Part shown: piece by piece, positions 49,773 to 59,084 of the stretch
Layout of the letters: each line of letters starts with the position of its first letter
Numbering within the stretch: the stretch's first letter is position 1
Assembly (NCBI RefSeq): GCF_947503875.1
Contig: NZ_CANNFH010000005.1
Coordinates: forward strand, 310,001 to 374,000
Direction: 5' to 3'
Length of the DNA: 64,000 nucleotides
Source: an uncultured Polaribacter sp.
Lineage (GTDB): Bacteria; Bacteroidota; Bacteroidia; Flavobacteriales; Flavobacteriaceae
Translations under genes and position numbers: made by a program
Notes under the pieces: generated by a model
What the model was told of the DNA's origin: nothing
Seen by the model: the letters and a program-made list of their open reading frames with translations, nothing else
Database searches by the model: none

Positions 49773-51395
49773 TTACATGATTTGAAATTCTGACATTTGT
49801 ACCATTATCACTATTAGATTGCGCAGTTTTTTATCTACAGAAATTGCTATGGTTGTATTATTAGGGTTTTCTAAATATTTATCATATTCTATAGTCCATT
49901 CAAAGTCTGGTAAGCCATCTATTAAAACTGCTTTAAGGCTGTCTGTTTGAGATGGTGTAATCGCATAATTGAATAATCTATTTGCCAGTTCTGTAATTAA
50001 AATATTAGGGTCTAGTGCATTTGGTATGCTAGCTGCAATTTCTAAAACAGGCACCAAAGGTGGCACAGTATATTTTCTTTTATCTATAGTTAATTTACCA
50101 CCTGTTACAAGAGTTTTACAGTAGTCTAACCTTTTAGGTAAAAAGAAGGTGTTTACCCAGGTTTTGTAATAAAGTGGCTTTTGGTAATAGGCTTTCCAGC
50201 CAGCAACATCTGGATGATGAAAAAGAGATTGACCTAAATCTGTGCAAGCCAAATACATAATGTAGGCAAAATTGTATTCTTCTTCTATAGTATTATTGGG
50301 TGAATTTGCGTTTAAGCTTTTTGTAGCAGAAAGCATTAAATCTAAAGGACTTTTAATCATACAGAAAGTAGTTTCAAAAAAGTGCTCAGATTTTAATAGA
50401 ACTTTTAAGGCAGGTGCAATTTCATAATTATTATCGCGTATTATTTTTGCTAAAGGTTCTATAATATTAGTTTCAGTATTTTCTGTTATTTCTGCATTTA
50501 TAAACCACTTATAAAGTTGTCTAGTAATAAAACGAGAACATTCATCTTGTTTAAAAATAACATCAATTACATCTTTATATTCTTCTGCTCCGTTTTCTTT
50601 AATAACGGCATTATTAAATCTATGAGATAGTATTTTATCTCCTTTAGTATGTCTGTTATTTGTAAAGTATGCCTCTAAAGGAGCTTCATGTCTAATCCAT
50701 CTTGCACGCCAACCTGTTAATACTTTAGCAATTTGTACTACATCTTCTTCTGTGTAAAACGTATAGTCTCCATTACCAACAGGTTCTCCTTTACCAATAG
50801 TAAACAACTCTAATAATTCTCTTGAGTAGTTTTCGTTAGGTGCTTTGTTTGTGTTTTCATGCCCACTCAAATAAAGTAGCATGTTTTGATTAATTGTAAT
50901 TTGTTTGGTTAATTCTTTAAAATTACCAAGTGCATTTTTTCTAAGAAGATTTATGTAAAAATACTCTCTATGCGGATTTGCGTTAACAGAAACAAAGTGA
51001 TTGTGCCAAAATAGTGTTAGTTTTTCTCTAATACAAATTCCAGAATTTTGCATTTGTAGAAAAGACCAAGCATACAAAGACCTATTTCTATACCTAAAAA
51101 CACGATTTCTTTCTTGAGATGTAGGTAAGTCTGGGTAAATAGGTGCACTAACCCATGTTTCTCCATATTTTACATCAGGATCATTTAATTGACCTCTATC
51201 ATTGCCATCAGGCAAGTTTTTTAAAGGTGGTGCAGGTAATGCTTTTTCTTCAAAAAGTTTGGTAATTGTGGCTTCTAAACCTAAAGAAACAGCTTCAGAT
51301 ACCATAGTCTCAGTAATTCCAAAAGATGTTCTTTTTAATAAGTGATTTGCTCGTTTATAAGAAAATTCACCAGAAAAAGTATCTAAATAAGGCAT
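49773..51395 (-). CDS. DUF1800 family protein
   Basis: 540 residues, mostly helical. It opens with FSYKRANHLLKRTSFGITETMV and contains LTLFWHNHFVS, NENYSRELLELFTIGKG (the conserved N-x-x-Y-S-R-E-L-L-E-L block of DUF1800), VLTGWRARW and HPDVAGWKAYYQK. No signal peptide or sorting domain is seen, unlike its DUF1501 partner. It lies 1 base upstream of the DUF1501 gene, so the two are made from one transcript. Possible explanation: export as a folded complex with the Tat-borne DUF1501 protein. Function unknown. Confidence 0.88.
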   Translation of the reverse strand: MPYLDTFSGEFSYKRANHLLKRTSFGITETMVSEAVSLGLEATITKLFEEKALPAPPLKNLPDGNDRGQLNDPDVKYGETWVSAPIYPDLPTSQERNRVFRYRNRSLYAWSFLQMQNSGICIREKLTLFWHNHFVSVNANPHREYFYINLLRKNALGNFKELTKQITINQNMLLYLSGHENTNKAPNENYSRELLELFTIGKGEPVGNGDYTFYTEEDVVQIAKVLTGWRARWIRHEAPLEAYFTNNRHTKGDKILSHRFNNAVIKENGAEEYKDVIDVIFKQDECSRFITRQLYKWFINAEITENTETNIIEPLAKIIRDNNYEIAPALKVLLKSEHFFETTFCMIKSPLDLMLSATKSLNANSPNNTIEEEYNFAYIMYLACTDLGQSLFHHPDVAGWKAYYQKPLYYKTWVNTFFLPKRLDYCKTLVTGGKLTIDKRKYTVPPLVPVLEIAASIPNALDPNILITELANRLFNYAITPSQTDSLKAVLIDGLPDFEWTIEYDKYLENPNNTTIAISVDKKLRNLIVIMVQMSEFQIM

Positions 51396-51506
51396 AATAT
51401 GTTGGCTAGTATATTAAAGTTACTTAGCTCTGTATCAAAGTTAAGTAAATTATTTTAATTGTTTACTAGCTATTTAGAATACAAAAAATGCTTAGAAATT
51501 TTAAAC

Positions 51507-54125
51507 TCAAACTATATATGCTTGCGCTTTTTCTAAAACTTTTGGTATGCCACCAGGATTTTTACCACCAGCTGTTGCAAAAAAGTTTTGGCCACCACCA
51601 CCTCCATGTATCAGTTTGCCTAATTCCCTAACTACTTTACCAGCATCATAACCACGCTCATTTGCTAATTCTTTAGAGATATAACAGGTAAGCATTGCTT
51701 TGTCTTTTTTAGGAGCAGATGCAAATAATAAAAATAAATTTTGATGTTCTTTACCAATACTAAAAGCAAGGTTTTTAATACCATTGGCATCTAAATCTAC
51801 TTTAGTTGCTAAAAATTGTACACCATTTATTTCTTGCAATTGGTTTCTAATTTCGCCTGATAAGTTTTGTGCTTTTTCTTTTAAAAGTTGCTCAATTTGT
51901 TTTTGTAATTCTGTATTTTCTTCCTGTAATTTTTGCACTGCTTTTACAGGCTGTTTAGCGTTGTTTAGTAGGTTTTTTATTTCAGATAATGTAGTGTTGT
52001 TTTCGGTATAAAAGTCTTTAACAGCGTCATTTGTAATGGCTTCAATTCTTCTAATACCAGAGGCAACAGCTCCTTCAGATTTTATTTTAAAATGCCAAAT
52101 ATCACTCGTATTTTTAACGTGTGTTCCACCACATAATTCTACAGAACTCCCAAATTTTATAGCACGTACAGTGTCGCCATATTTTTCGCCAAATAAAGCC
52201 ATTGCACCTTCGTCTAAGGCTTGTTGCATTGGTATATTTCTGTTTTCTACTAAAGGTAGTTTTCCTGCAATTCTGTTGTTTACAAAGTTTTCTACCTCTT
52301 GCAATTCTTCTGAAGTTACTTTAGAGAAATGAGAAAAATCGAAACGTAAATACTTAGAGTGTACTGCAGAACCTTTTTGTGCTACATGCGTGCCCAAAAC
52401 TTCTCTTAATGCTTGGTGAAGTAGGTGTGTGGCAGTATGATTGCATTCTGTTCTATAACGTTGTTTCTTATCTACAACTGCTTTAAAACGGTCGTTTAAA
52501 GATTTGGGTAGGTTTTTAGTAAAATGAATAATTACGTTATTCTCCTTTTTGGTATCTAAAATATAAATTACATCTCCTGTAGCAGTTTCTAAATAACCTT
52601 TGTCACCAACTTGCCCACCACCTTCAGGATAAAAAGGTGTTAAGTTAAATACGAGTTGATACATTTCACCGTCTTTTTTAGAGGTTACTTTTCTGTATCT
52701 TGTTATTTTTACAAGTGCATCTAAACTGTCATAACCTATAAATTCTTCAACAGCATCTTCTTTTAAAACAGTCCAATCTTCTGTAGAAGATTCGCTAGCA
52801 GCTCTAGATCTATTTTTTTGGTTTTGAAGCTCTTCATTAAACCCTTTTTCATCTAAAGTATAGCCTTTTTCAGAAAGAATTAAAGCCGTTAAATCTACAG
52901 GAAAACCAAAAGTGTCGTATAATTCAAATACTTTTTCACCAGAAATTTCTTTGGTTTTATTTTGGTTGATAATTCCGTCTAATAAAATAAGACCTTTATC
53001 TAAAGTTCTTAAAAAAGAAGTTTCTTCTTCTTTAATCACATTTTCTATCAGTTGTTTTTGTGCTTTTAATTCAGGAAAAGCAGTGCCCATTTTCTCACTT
53101 AAAATAGCAACTAACCTATAAATAAAAGGTTCTTTTTTATTCAAAAAGGTAAATCCATAACGTATGGCACGTCTTAAGATTCTACGAATTACATAACCAG
53201 CACCTGTATTACTTGGTAATTGACCATCTGCAATAGAAAATGCAACCGCTCTTACATGATCAGAAATTACACGTGTTGCAATATCTTGCTTTTCATTAAT
53301 ACCATATTTTGTCTTGGTTATGGTGCTAATTTCTGTAATTATTGGCTTAAAAATATCGGTATCGTAATTAGATTGTACGTCTTGTAAAACCATGCACAAA
53401 CGCTCAAAACCCATACCAGTATCTATATGTTTGTTGGGTAAATCTTCTAAAGTTCCGTTTGCTTTTCTATTGAATTGCATAAAAACTAAATTCCATATTT
53501 CTACAACCTGCGGATGATCTTCATTAATTAAAGTACGCCCATCAATTTTGGCTTTTTCTTCTGCAGATCTAATATCTACATGAATTTCAGAACAAGGTCC
53601 ACAAGGGCCTTGCTCTCCCATTTCCCAAAAATTATCTTTCTTATTTCCTTTTAAAATTCGGTCTTCGGCAATGTATTGTTTCCAAATATCAAAAGCTTCG
53701 GTATCCATTTTAAGGTTATCAGCATCATCAGAACCTTCAAAAACAGTTACATATAAGATGTCTTTATCTATCTTGTAAACTTCTGTTAGTAATTCCCAAG
53801 CCCATGCAATTGCTTCTTTTTTAAAGTAATCGCCAAAAGACCAATTGCCTAACATTTCAAACAAAGTGTGGTGGTAAGTATCATAACCTACTTCTTCTAA
53901 ATCGTTATGTTTCCCAGAAACACGCAAACATTTTTGAGAATCTGAAATACGATTATTTTTAGGTTTTCCGTTTCCTAAGAAATATTCTTTAAAAGGTGCC
54001 ATACCAGAATTTACAAAAAGTAAAGTTGGGTCGTCTTTTGTTACCATAGGTGCAGAAGGCACAATTAAATGGTTTTTTTCTTTAAAAAAGTTTAAAAAAG
54101 TGGTACGAACGTCTTGAGATTTCAT
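51507..54125 (-). CDS. alaS: Alanine--tRNA ligase
   Basis: 872 residues, the usual bacterial length. Class II motifs at the N-terminus: [46 protein letters not shown] and GMGFERL. The editing domain has the zinc motifs [13 protein letters not shown] and [13 protein letters not shown]. The C-terminal C-Ala part (coiled coil and [15 protein letters not shown]) is complete. It charges tRNA-Ala and removes mischarged Ser or Gly. Single gene, divergent from the M23 peptidase gene. Confidence 0.97.
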   Translation of the reverse strand: MKSQDVRTTFLNFFKEKNHLIVPSAPMVTKDDPTLLFVNSGMAPFKEYFLGNGKPKNNRISDSQKCLRVSGKHNDLEEVGYDTYHHTLFEMLGNWSFGDYFKKEAIAWAWELLTEVYKIDKDILYVTVFEGSDDADNLKMDTEAFDIWKQYIAEDRILKGNKKDNFWEMGEQGPCGPCSEIHVDIRSAEEKAKIDGRTLINEDHPQVVEIWNLVFMQFNRKANGTLEDLPNKHIDTGMGFERLCMVLQDVQSNYDTDIFKPIITEISTITKTKYGINEKQDIATRVISDHVRAVAFSIADGQLPSNTGAGYVIRRILRRAIRYGFTFLNKKEPFIYRLVAILSEKMGTAFPELKAQKQLIENVIKEEETSFLRTLDKGLILLDGIINQNKTKEISGEKVFELYDTFGFPVDLTALILSEKGYTLDEKGFNEELQNQKNRSRAASESSTEDWTVLKEDAVEEFIGYDSLDALVKITRYRKVTSKKDGEMYQLVFNLTPFYPEGGGQVGDKGYLETATGDVIYILDTKKENNVIIHFTKNLPKSLNDRFKAVVDKKQRYRTECNHTATHLLHQALREVLGTHVAQKGSAVHSKYLRFDFSHFSKVTSEELQEVENFVNNRIAGKLPLVENRNIPMQQALDEGAMALFGEKYGDTVRAIKFGSSVELCGGTHVKNTSDIWHFKIKSEGAVASGIRRIEAITNDAVKDFYTENNTTLSEIKNLLNNAKQPVKAVQKLQEENTELQKQIEQLLKEKAQNLSGEIRNQLQEINGVQFLATKVDLDANGIKNLAFSIGKEHQNLFLLFASAPKKDKAMLTCYISKELANERGYDAGKVVRELGKLIHGGGGGQNFFATAGGKNPGGIPKVLEKAQAYIV

Positions 54126-54283
54126 AGTAGAACTAAGTTGCTAACCGTAAAAAACGGATTGAAATTTTGTTAATATATTTTTAAAAAACTACTGTAAAAA
54201 AGCAGTTGTAAAACATTTTGTAAATTAGCGAGTTATTAAAATTGAAATTTATAATAATTTTGTTTCTAAAATAGCAAAAATAG

Positions 54284-54291
54284 TACATTTA
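54284..54291 (+). promoter_or_regulatory. Probable -7 element TACATTTA of the M23 gene
   Basis: TAnnTTT with A for the last G, 5 bases before the ATG at 54297; predicted leaderless. Confidence 0.35.
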
Positions 54292-54296
54292 CAATT

Positions 54297-55265
54297 ATGG
54301 CAAAAGTAAAATATTATTATGATGCAGATACGCTTTCTTACAGAAAAATTGCGGTAAAAAAAAGCGCTTACTATAAGAGAACTATTTTTGGTGCATTTGC
54401 AGTTTTGTTAATTGCATTTATTGGTTTTATTGTGTTTAGTCAATTTATAATGTCTCCTAGTGAACGCTCTTTAAAAAGAGAAAACGAGAATTTAAAATTA
54501 AATTACGCGTTGCTCTCTAAAAGAATAGAAGAAACATCTTCTATTCTAGGCAAATTGCAACAAAGAGATAATAACATTTACAGAATGTATTTTGAAGCAA
54601 ATCCTATACCAGAAGAACAAAGAAAAGCTGGTTTTGGAGGTGTAAATAGGTACAAGCATTTAGATGGTTATGACAATTCTACCATGATAAAACAATTAAC
54701 AAAAGGTGTAGATGTTTTGTCTAAGCAATTAGTAGTACAATCTAAATCTTTAGATGAAATTGTTGCTTTGGCAAAAGAAAAAGAGAAAATGTTGGCATCT
54801 ATACCTGCAATACAGCCCGTAAAAAACGAAGATTTAAAAAGAATGGCATCTGGTTATGGTTTTAGAATGCATCCCATTTTAAAATACAGGAAATTTCATA
54901 AAGGAATGGATTTTACAGCACCAACAGGAACACCAATTTTTGCCACAGGAAATGGAAAAGTTATTAGAGCGCAAAGAAGTGCAACTTTTGGTAATGTAGT
55001 GTATATAGAACATGGTTATGGTTATAAAACCATTTATGCTCACATGAGTAAAATGAAAGCAAGAAAAGGACAAACCGTAAAACGTGGAGATTTAATTGGT
55101 TATGTTGGAAATACAGGCTTATCTGCTGCACCTCATTTGCACTACGAAGTCCATAAAAATGATAGAGCTTTAAACCCTATAAATTTTTACTACGGAGATT
55201 TAACACCAGAAGAGTTTGTGGCCATGCAAAAGGCGGCAGAAGAAGAAGGCCAGTCTTTTGACTAG
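54297..55265 (+). CDS. M23 family (LytM) metallopeptidase, membrane-anchored
   Basis: 322 residues. One N-terminal membrane helix (about 30-50, inside-in orientation), a coiled-coil stretch (55-165) and a C-terminal LytM/M23 domain (185-300). Zinc site: His201 and Asp205 in HKGMDF, and His280/His282 in APHLHYE, with the catalytic His249 in YAHMSK. All are intact, so the enzyme should be an active peptidoglycan endopeptidase facing the periplasm. In this group the protein is often found beside alaS, as here (divergent). Confidence 0.92.
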   Translation: MAKVKYYYDADTLSYRKIAVKKSAYYKRTIFGAFAVLLIAFIGFIVFSQFIMSPSERSLKRENENLKLNYALLSKRIEETSSILGKLQQRDNNIYRMYFEANPIPEEQRKAGFGGVNRYKHLDGYDNSTMIKQLTKGVDVLSKQLVVQSKSLDEIVALAKEKEKMLASIPAIQPVKNEDLKRMASGYGFRMHPILKYRKFHKGMDFTAPTGTPIFATGNGKVIRAQRSATFGNVVYIEHGYGYKTIYAHMSKMKARKGQTVKRGDLIGYVGNTGLSAAPHLHYEVHKNDRALNPINFYYGDLTPEEFVAMQKAAEEEGQSFD

Positions 55266-55398
55266 CAAAAGTGTAACTGTTTAACTGTTGAATTGTTTAA
55301 AAGTGACAAATACAAATTATTACAATTAAAAAATAATACATCTAATAACAATTTTAATAAGTGTTCACAAAATCAGGCTAAGCTTGCAAAAGTCTTTT

Positions 55399-55406
55399 TA
55401 TTTTTG
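55399..55406 (+). promoter_or_regulatory. -7 element TATTTTTG fused to the 7-bp repeat array
   Basis: An exact TAnnTTTG match whose last two bases (TG) are the first two bases of the TGAATAC array. Predicted transcription starts at about 55413, inside the array. Confidence 0.5.
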
Positions 55407-55481
55407 AATACTGAATACTGAATACTGAATACTGAATACTGAATACTGAATACTGAATACTGAATACTGAATACTGAATAC
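55405..55481. repeat. Microsatellite: 11 perfect copies of TGAATAC
   Basis: Eleven exact 7-bp units (77 bp) run from the -7 box to 5 bases before the ATG of the MerR-family gene. It is not a CRISPR array because there are no spacers. It forms almost the whole predicted 5' leader. Confidence 0.95.
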
Positions 55482-55486
55482 TGAAC

Positions 55487-55816
55487 ATGCACATAGATTT
55501 ACCCGAAAAACGTTATTATAAGATTGGCGAAGTTGCCAAAGCTTTTAATGTAAATGCTTCATTAATTCGTTTTTGGGAAACAGAGTTTGCTATTATAAAA
55601 CCTAAGAAAAATGCCAAGGGCAATCGTTTGTTTACTGCGGATGATATTAAAAACTTTAAACTAATTTTTAATTTAGTAAAAGAAAGAGGTTTTACTTTAG
55701 AAGGAGCAAAGCAAAAACTTAAAAAAAATCCTGAAAGTACCTTTCACAATTATGAAATTATATCAAAATTAGAAGGTGTAAAAGCCGAATTAATTAAAAT
55801 TAAAAGTCAGTTGTAA
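55487..55816 (+). CDS. MerR-family transcriptional regulator
   Basis: 109 residues. The MerR winged helix is N-terminal: YYKIGEVAKAFNVNASLIRFWETEF, then the RLFTADDIKNFKLI segment and a dimerisation helix (TLEGAKQKLKK). It is shorter than classical MerR proteins, which have a metal-binding C-terminus; this short form is common in Bacteroidota and has no effector site that I can recognise. The start codon comes 5 bases after a run of 11 TGAATAC repeats. The LemA gene follows after about 110 bases. Confidence 0.9.
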   Translation: MHIDLPEKRYYKIGEVAKAFNVNASLIRFWETEFAIIKPKKNAKGNRLFTADDIKNFKLIFNLVKERGFTLEGAKQKLKKNPESTFHNYEIISKLEGVKAELIKIKSQL

Positions 55817-55927
55817 CTTTAAGCCTAAATTTGTGTCTAAATATTGTGTTTTTTATTCAAAATACATATTCATTTCAATACATATTTTTCCAACAAAAAA
55901 AATCAACTAAAATTTAAAATACAAATC

Positions 55928-56527
55928 ATGAAAAAAAAGTTAATTCCAGTAATTGTAATTCTAGTAGTAGTATTTGCAATATACAAATGGGCAGTAGGTT
56001 TTAATAACACAGCTGTAGTTTTGCAAGAAGATGCAAAAACAGCATGGTCTAATGTAGAAAGTTCTTACCAACGTAGAAACGATTTAATTGGTAATTTGGT
56101 AAAAACAGTACAAGGCGCTGCAGATTTTGAAAAAGAAACGTTAACACAAGTAATAGAAGCACGTGCCAAAGCAACATCTACTACAATTAATACTGGCGAT
56201 TTAACACCAGAGAATATGGCACAATTTCAAAAAGCACAAAGTGGTTTAGGTGGCGCATTATCTAGATTATTAGTATCTGTAGAACGTTATCCAGAGTTAA
56301 AAGCCAATCAGAATTTCTTAGAATTACAAAGCCAATTAGAAGGTACAGAAAACAGAATTAATGTTGCAAGAGATCGTTTTAATGGCGGTGTAAATAGTTA
56401 CAATAAACATATTAGAATTTTTCCAGGGTCTTTACTTGCAGGTGTTTTTAATTTTGATGCAATGGCGCGTTTTAAATCAGATGCAGGTTCAGAAAATGCA
56501 CCAGATGTAGATTTTAATTTCAAATAA
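55928..56527 (+). CDS. lemA: LemA family protein
   Basis: 199 residues from the ATG at 55928; the open frame extends 28 codons upstream, but the signal-anchor begins here (MKKKLIPVIVILVVVFAIYKW). One N-terminal membrane helix, then the helical LemA domain with VESSYQRRNDLIGNLVKTVQGAADFEKETL, VSVERYPELKANQNFLELQSQLEGTENRINVARDRFNGGVNSYN. Anchored in the inner membrane, most of the chain outside. Function unknown. It heads a three-gene unit with two TPM-domain genes (gap 3 bases, then an overlap). Confidence 0.93.
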   Translation: MKKKLIPVIVILVVVFAIYKWAVGFNNTAVVLQEDAKTAWSNVESSYQRRNDLIGNLVKTVQGAADFEKETLTQVIEARAKATSTTINTGDLTPENMAQFQKAQSGLGGALSRLLVSVERYPELKANQNFLELQSQLEGTENRINVARDRFNGGVNSYNKHIRIFPGSLLAGVFNFDAMARFKSDAGSENAPDVDFNFK

Positions 56528-56530
56528 GAA

Positions 56531-56968
56531 ATGTCTAAAGTAGAAGCATTTTTAACACCAGCAGAAGAGCAAGAAATTGTAAATGCTATTAAAATTGCAG
56601 AGAAAAATACTTCTGGTGAAATAAGAATTCATATAGAAACATCTGCAGAGAAAGCGCATTATGAAAGAGCACTAGAAGTATTTTATCTTTTAAAAATGGA
56701 CGCTACAAAGCACGCTAATGGTGTGTTGATTTATGTTGCTGTTCACGATAAAAAATTTGTAATTTATGGTGATAAAGGAATAAATAATGTGGTGCCAGAT
56801 AATTTTTGGAATACTACAAAAAACATCATGCAATCTCATTTTAAACAAGGCAACTTTAAAGAAGGCATTGTGGCGGGTACTTTAAAAGCAGGAGAAGAAT
56901 TAAAAAAACATTTTCCTTACTTAGAAGATGATACTAATGAACTTACTAATGAGATTTCTAAAGGATGA
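56531..56968 (+). CDS. TPM domain protein, soluble form
   Basis: 145 residues, all TPM domain (LTPAEEQEIVNAIKIAEKNTSGEIRIHIETSA ... GVLIYVAVHDKKFVIYGDKGINNVVPDNFW ... LKAGEELKKHFPY). No signal peptide or membrane helix, so it should stay in the cytoplasm, in contrast to the next protein. It overlaps the next gene by 4 bases (ATGA), giving coupled translation. Function of TPM proteins (also known from photosystem II repair factor TLP18.3) is not settled. Confidence 0.9.
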   Translation: MSKVEAFLTPAEEQEIVNAIKIAEKNTSGEIRIHIETSAEKAHYERALEVFYLLKMDATKHANGVLIYVAVHDKKFVIYGDKGINNVVPDNFWNTTKNIMQSHFKQGNFKEGIVAGTLKAGEELKKHFPYLEDDTNELTNEISKG

Positions 56969-57804
56969 TGAAAACAGTTTTTAGTGCTCGATTTTTAGGT
57001 TTGGGTAAACAAACACTTTTTTTACTTACATTTTTACTTTCGCTATCTTTATTTTCTCAAGGATTTAAAATACCAGAGAAACCAAAATTTCAAACCAGTG
57101 TTTACGATTATGTTAAACTTTTATCAGCTACTGAAAAGCAAAATTTAGAAAGAAAACTAGTTCAATATTCAGATACTACATCTACCCAAATCGTATTGGC
57201 TGTTATTCCTTCTACTGAAGGAGAAAATATTGGTTTTTTAGGAGCAAACTGGCTTTCTAAGTGGGGTATTGGACAAAAAGGAAAAGATAATGGAGTTTTA
57301 ATTCTTTTAGCAAAAAATGATAGGAAAATTTTTATCAATACAGGTTACGGGGTAGAACATTTGCTAACTGATTTTCAATCGAAAAGGATTGTAGAAAGAG
57401 TAATATTACCTGAATTTAAAAAGGGAGATTACTATGCAGGCTTAAATAAAGGAGCTGATTATATTTTTAGGACTTTACAAGGTGAGTTTAAAGGAACTCG
57501 AAAAAGTAAAAATAGTTTTGACCCTAGCATTATCATATTTATTATTTTTTTTATAATACTCTTTATTTTAATTTCTAGAGGAAATAAAAATAATAGAGGA
57601 GGTGGAAGAAATTATCGAAAAAAAACTATTGTAGCAGACATTTTTGAAACTATTATTTTAACAAATTCAGGTAGACGTGGAGGTAGCTTTGGTGGCGGTT
57701 TTGGTAGTTCTTCTTCTAGAGGTGGTAGTTTTGGCGGTGGAGGCTTTGGTGGCGGTTTTGGCGGTGGTCTTGGAGGAGGAGGAGGAGCTGGTGGTAGCTG
57801 GTAA
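56965..57804 (+). CDS. TPM domain protein with membrane helix and Gly-rich tail
   Basis: 279 residues. Signal or N-terminal anchor (residues 12-30, LFLLTFLLSLSLFSQ), TPM domain (about 45-175) with VYDYVKLLSATEKQNLERKL, STTQIVLAVI-type STSTQIVLAVIPSTEG and DNGVLILLAKNDRKIFINTGYGVEHLLTD, a membrane helix (about 190-210) and a C-terminal Gly/Ser-rich tail (GGSFGGGFGSSSSRGGSFGGG...). The layout is the YgcG-type extracytoplasmic TPM protein. The Gly-rich end makes a spurious Ser/Thr-rich open frame on the other strand. Last gene of the LemA unit. Confidence 0.9.
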   Translation: MMKTVFSARFLGLGKQTLFLLTFLLSLSLFSQGFKIPEKPKFQTSVYDYVKLLSATEKQNLERKLVQYSDTTSTQIVLAVIPSTEGENIGFLGANWLSKWGIGQKGKDNGVLILLAKNDRKIFINTGYGVEHLLTDFQSKRIVERVILPEFKKGDYYAGLNKGADYIFRTLQGEFKGTRKSKNSFDPSIIIFIIFFIILFILISRGNKNNRGGGRNYRKKTIVADIFETIILTNSGRRGGSFGGGFGSSSSRGGSFGGGGFGGGFGGGLGGGGGAGGSW

Positions 57805-57853
57805 GATTGTATAATTATTTATCTTTCTTTTATTATTCAAATTAAAAATCATT

Positions 57854-58696
57854 TTGAAAAACGTATTATTTATTTTTGTTTTTACAATTTTTGTAGGTTG
57901 CCAAAATTTTGGTCAATTAAGGTTGCTTGCAGATTTGCCAAAGAAGTTAGAAGAAGTTTCAGGTATAGAAATTGTACCAAATTCTTCTTTAATTTGGATG
58001 ATAAATGATAGTGGAAATAAACCAGAGTTATATGGTTTAAATAAGAGAGGGAAAATTAAAAAAGAAATTAATATTATAGCTAAAAATCATGATTGGGAAG
58101 ATTTAACTTCTGACGAAAATGGCACTATTTATATTGGTGATTTTGGAAACAATGATAATAGTAGAAAAAATTTATCTATAATTATTGTAGAACAAAATGA
58201 GTTGGACGAGAAAAATGCTGAGGTAGATGAAATTGAATTTGAGTATCCTGATCAAAATCAATTTCCGCCTAAAAAAGCAAAACGATATTTTGATGCAGAA
58301 GCTTTTTTTTATTTTAAAAGCTATTTATACATATTTACGAAAAGCAGAGTTAAAGATAATTTTGGTAAAACTACATTGTATAAAGTTCCAGCACAAAAAG
58401 GTGAGTTTGTTGCAGAAAAAGTAGCTGAATTTGAATCTTGCGCAGCTATGGAATGTTGGATAACTTCTGCAGATATTTCTACAGATGGTAAAAAAGTGGT
58501 GCTGTTATCGCAAAAAAGCATACTAGTTTTTACAGATTTTAAGGCTGATAATTTCTTTTCGGGAAAAGTTAAAGTAGTAGATTTAGAGCACGTTTCTCAA
58601 AAGGAGAGCATAACATTTAAAGATAATAATACAGTTTTAATTACAGATGAACGTGCTTATGGAGCTGGAGGCAACTTGTATGAAATAAAGCTGTAA
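57854..58696 (+). CDS. Lipoprotein with beta-propeller-like body, unknown function
   Basis: 280 residues. The start is a TTG at 57854 because a lipoprotein signal (KNVLFIFVFTIFVGC, Cys about 16) begins there and no ATG lies near; ATG starts further in would cut the signal. The body reads as short beta repeats: SGIEIVPNSSLIWMINDSGN, LYGLNKRGKIKKEINI, HDWEDLTSDENGTIYIGDFGNN, ITSADISTDGKKVVLLSQKSILVF. This resembles NHL/SdiA-regulated or phytase-like propellers, but I do not assign a family. It lies 49 bases after the TPM operon and is convergent with the DUF423 gene. Confidence 0.7.
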   Translation: MKNVLFIFVFTIFVGCQNFGQLRLLADLPKKLEEVSGIEIVPNSSLIWMINDSGNKPELYGLNKRGKIKKEINIIAKNHDWEDLTSDENGTIYIGDFGNNDNSRKNLSIIIVEQNELDEKNAEVDEIEFEYPDQNQFPPKKAKRYFDAEAFFYFKSYLYIFTKSRVKDNFGKTTLYKVPAQKGEFVAEKVAEFESCAAMECWITSADISTDGKKVVLLSQKSILVFTDFKADNFFSGKVKVVDLEHVSQKESITFKDNNTVLITDERAYGAGGNLYEIKL

Positions 58697-58701
58697 AATC
58701 T

Positions 58702-59079
58702 TTAAAATGAGTATTTGTAAATAATTAAGAACCAACCCAAAGCCAAAATTAAACCACCTAAAGGCGTAATTGGTCCTAAAAATCTTAATTTCTTATTTTT
58801 TGCAGAAGATATTACAAGTCCATAAATAGAAAAAGAAAATAAAACAGTACCAATTATAAACGCATTTATAATATAGTTGTCTATTGCTAATTTACTGCTT
58901 AGTTGAAAACCTAAAACGAGTAAAACAATAGCGTGATACATTTGATATTTTACACCCGTTTCAAAACTTTGTAATTGTTCTACGTTTAGTTTTTTCTTTA
59001 ATAAATGTGCCCCAAAAGCGCCCAAAATAATAGAAAGAAAGCCAAAAATTGCTCCAAAAATAATTGCTGTAGTATTCAT
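58702..59079 (-). CDS. DUF423 membrane protein
   Basis: 125 residues with four membrane helices (about 3-25, 45-63, 68-88 and 100-120). FLSIILGAFGAHLLKKKL and FETGVKYQMYHAIVLLVLG are the DUF423 (YgdD/TMEM256-like) motif blocks. Function unknown; inner membrane. It lies 5 bases downstream-to-upstream from the large phosphoesterase fusion gene on the same strand (59085), so they may share a transcript, read in the order fusion gene then DUF423. Confidence 0.88.
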   Translation of the reverse strand: MNTTAIIFGAIFGFLSIILGAFGAHLLKKKLNVEQLQSFETGVKYQMYHAIVLLVLGFQLSSKLAIDNYIINAFIIGTVLFSFSIYGLVISSAKNKKLRFLGPITPLGGLILALGWFLIIYKYSF

Positions 59080-59084
59080 AATAT

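Noticed and set aside
55405..55481. CRISPR array
   Set aside because: The 7-bp units are back to back without spacers and no cas gene is near; it is a microsatellite.
57667..57852. Minus-strand Ser/Thr-rich open frame
   Set aside because: Only the antisense of the Gly-rich tail of the TPM protein.
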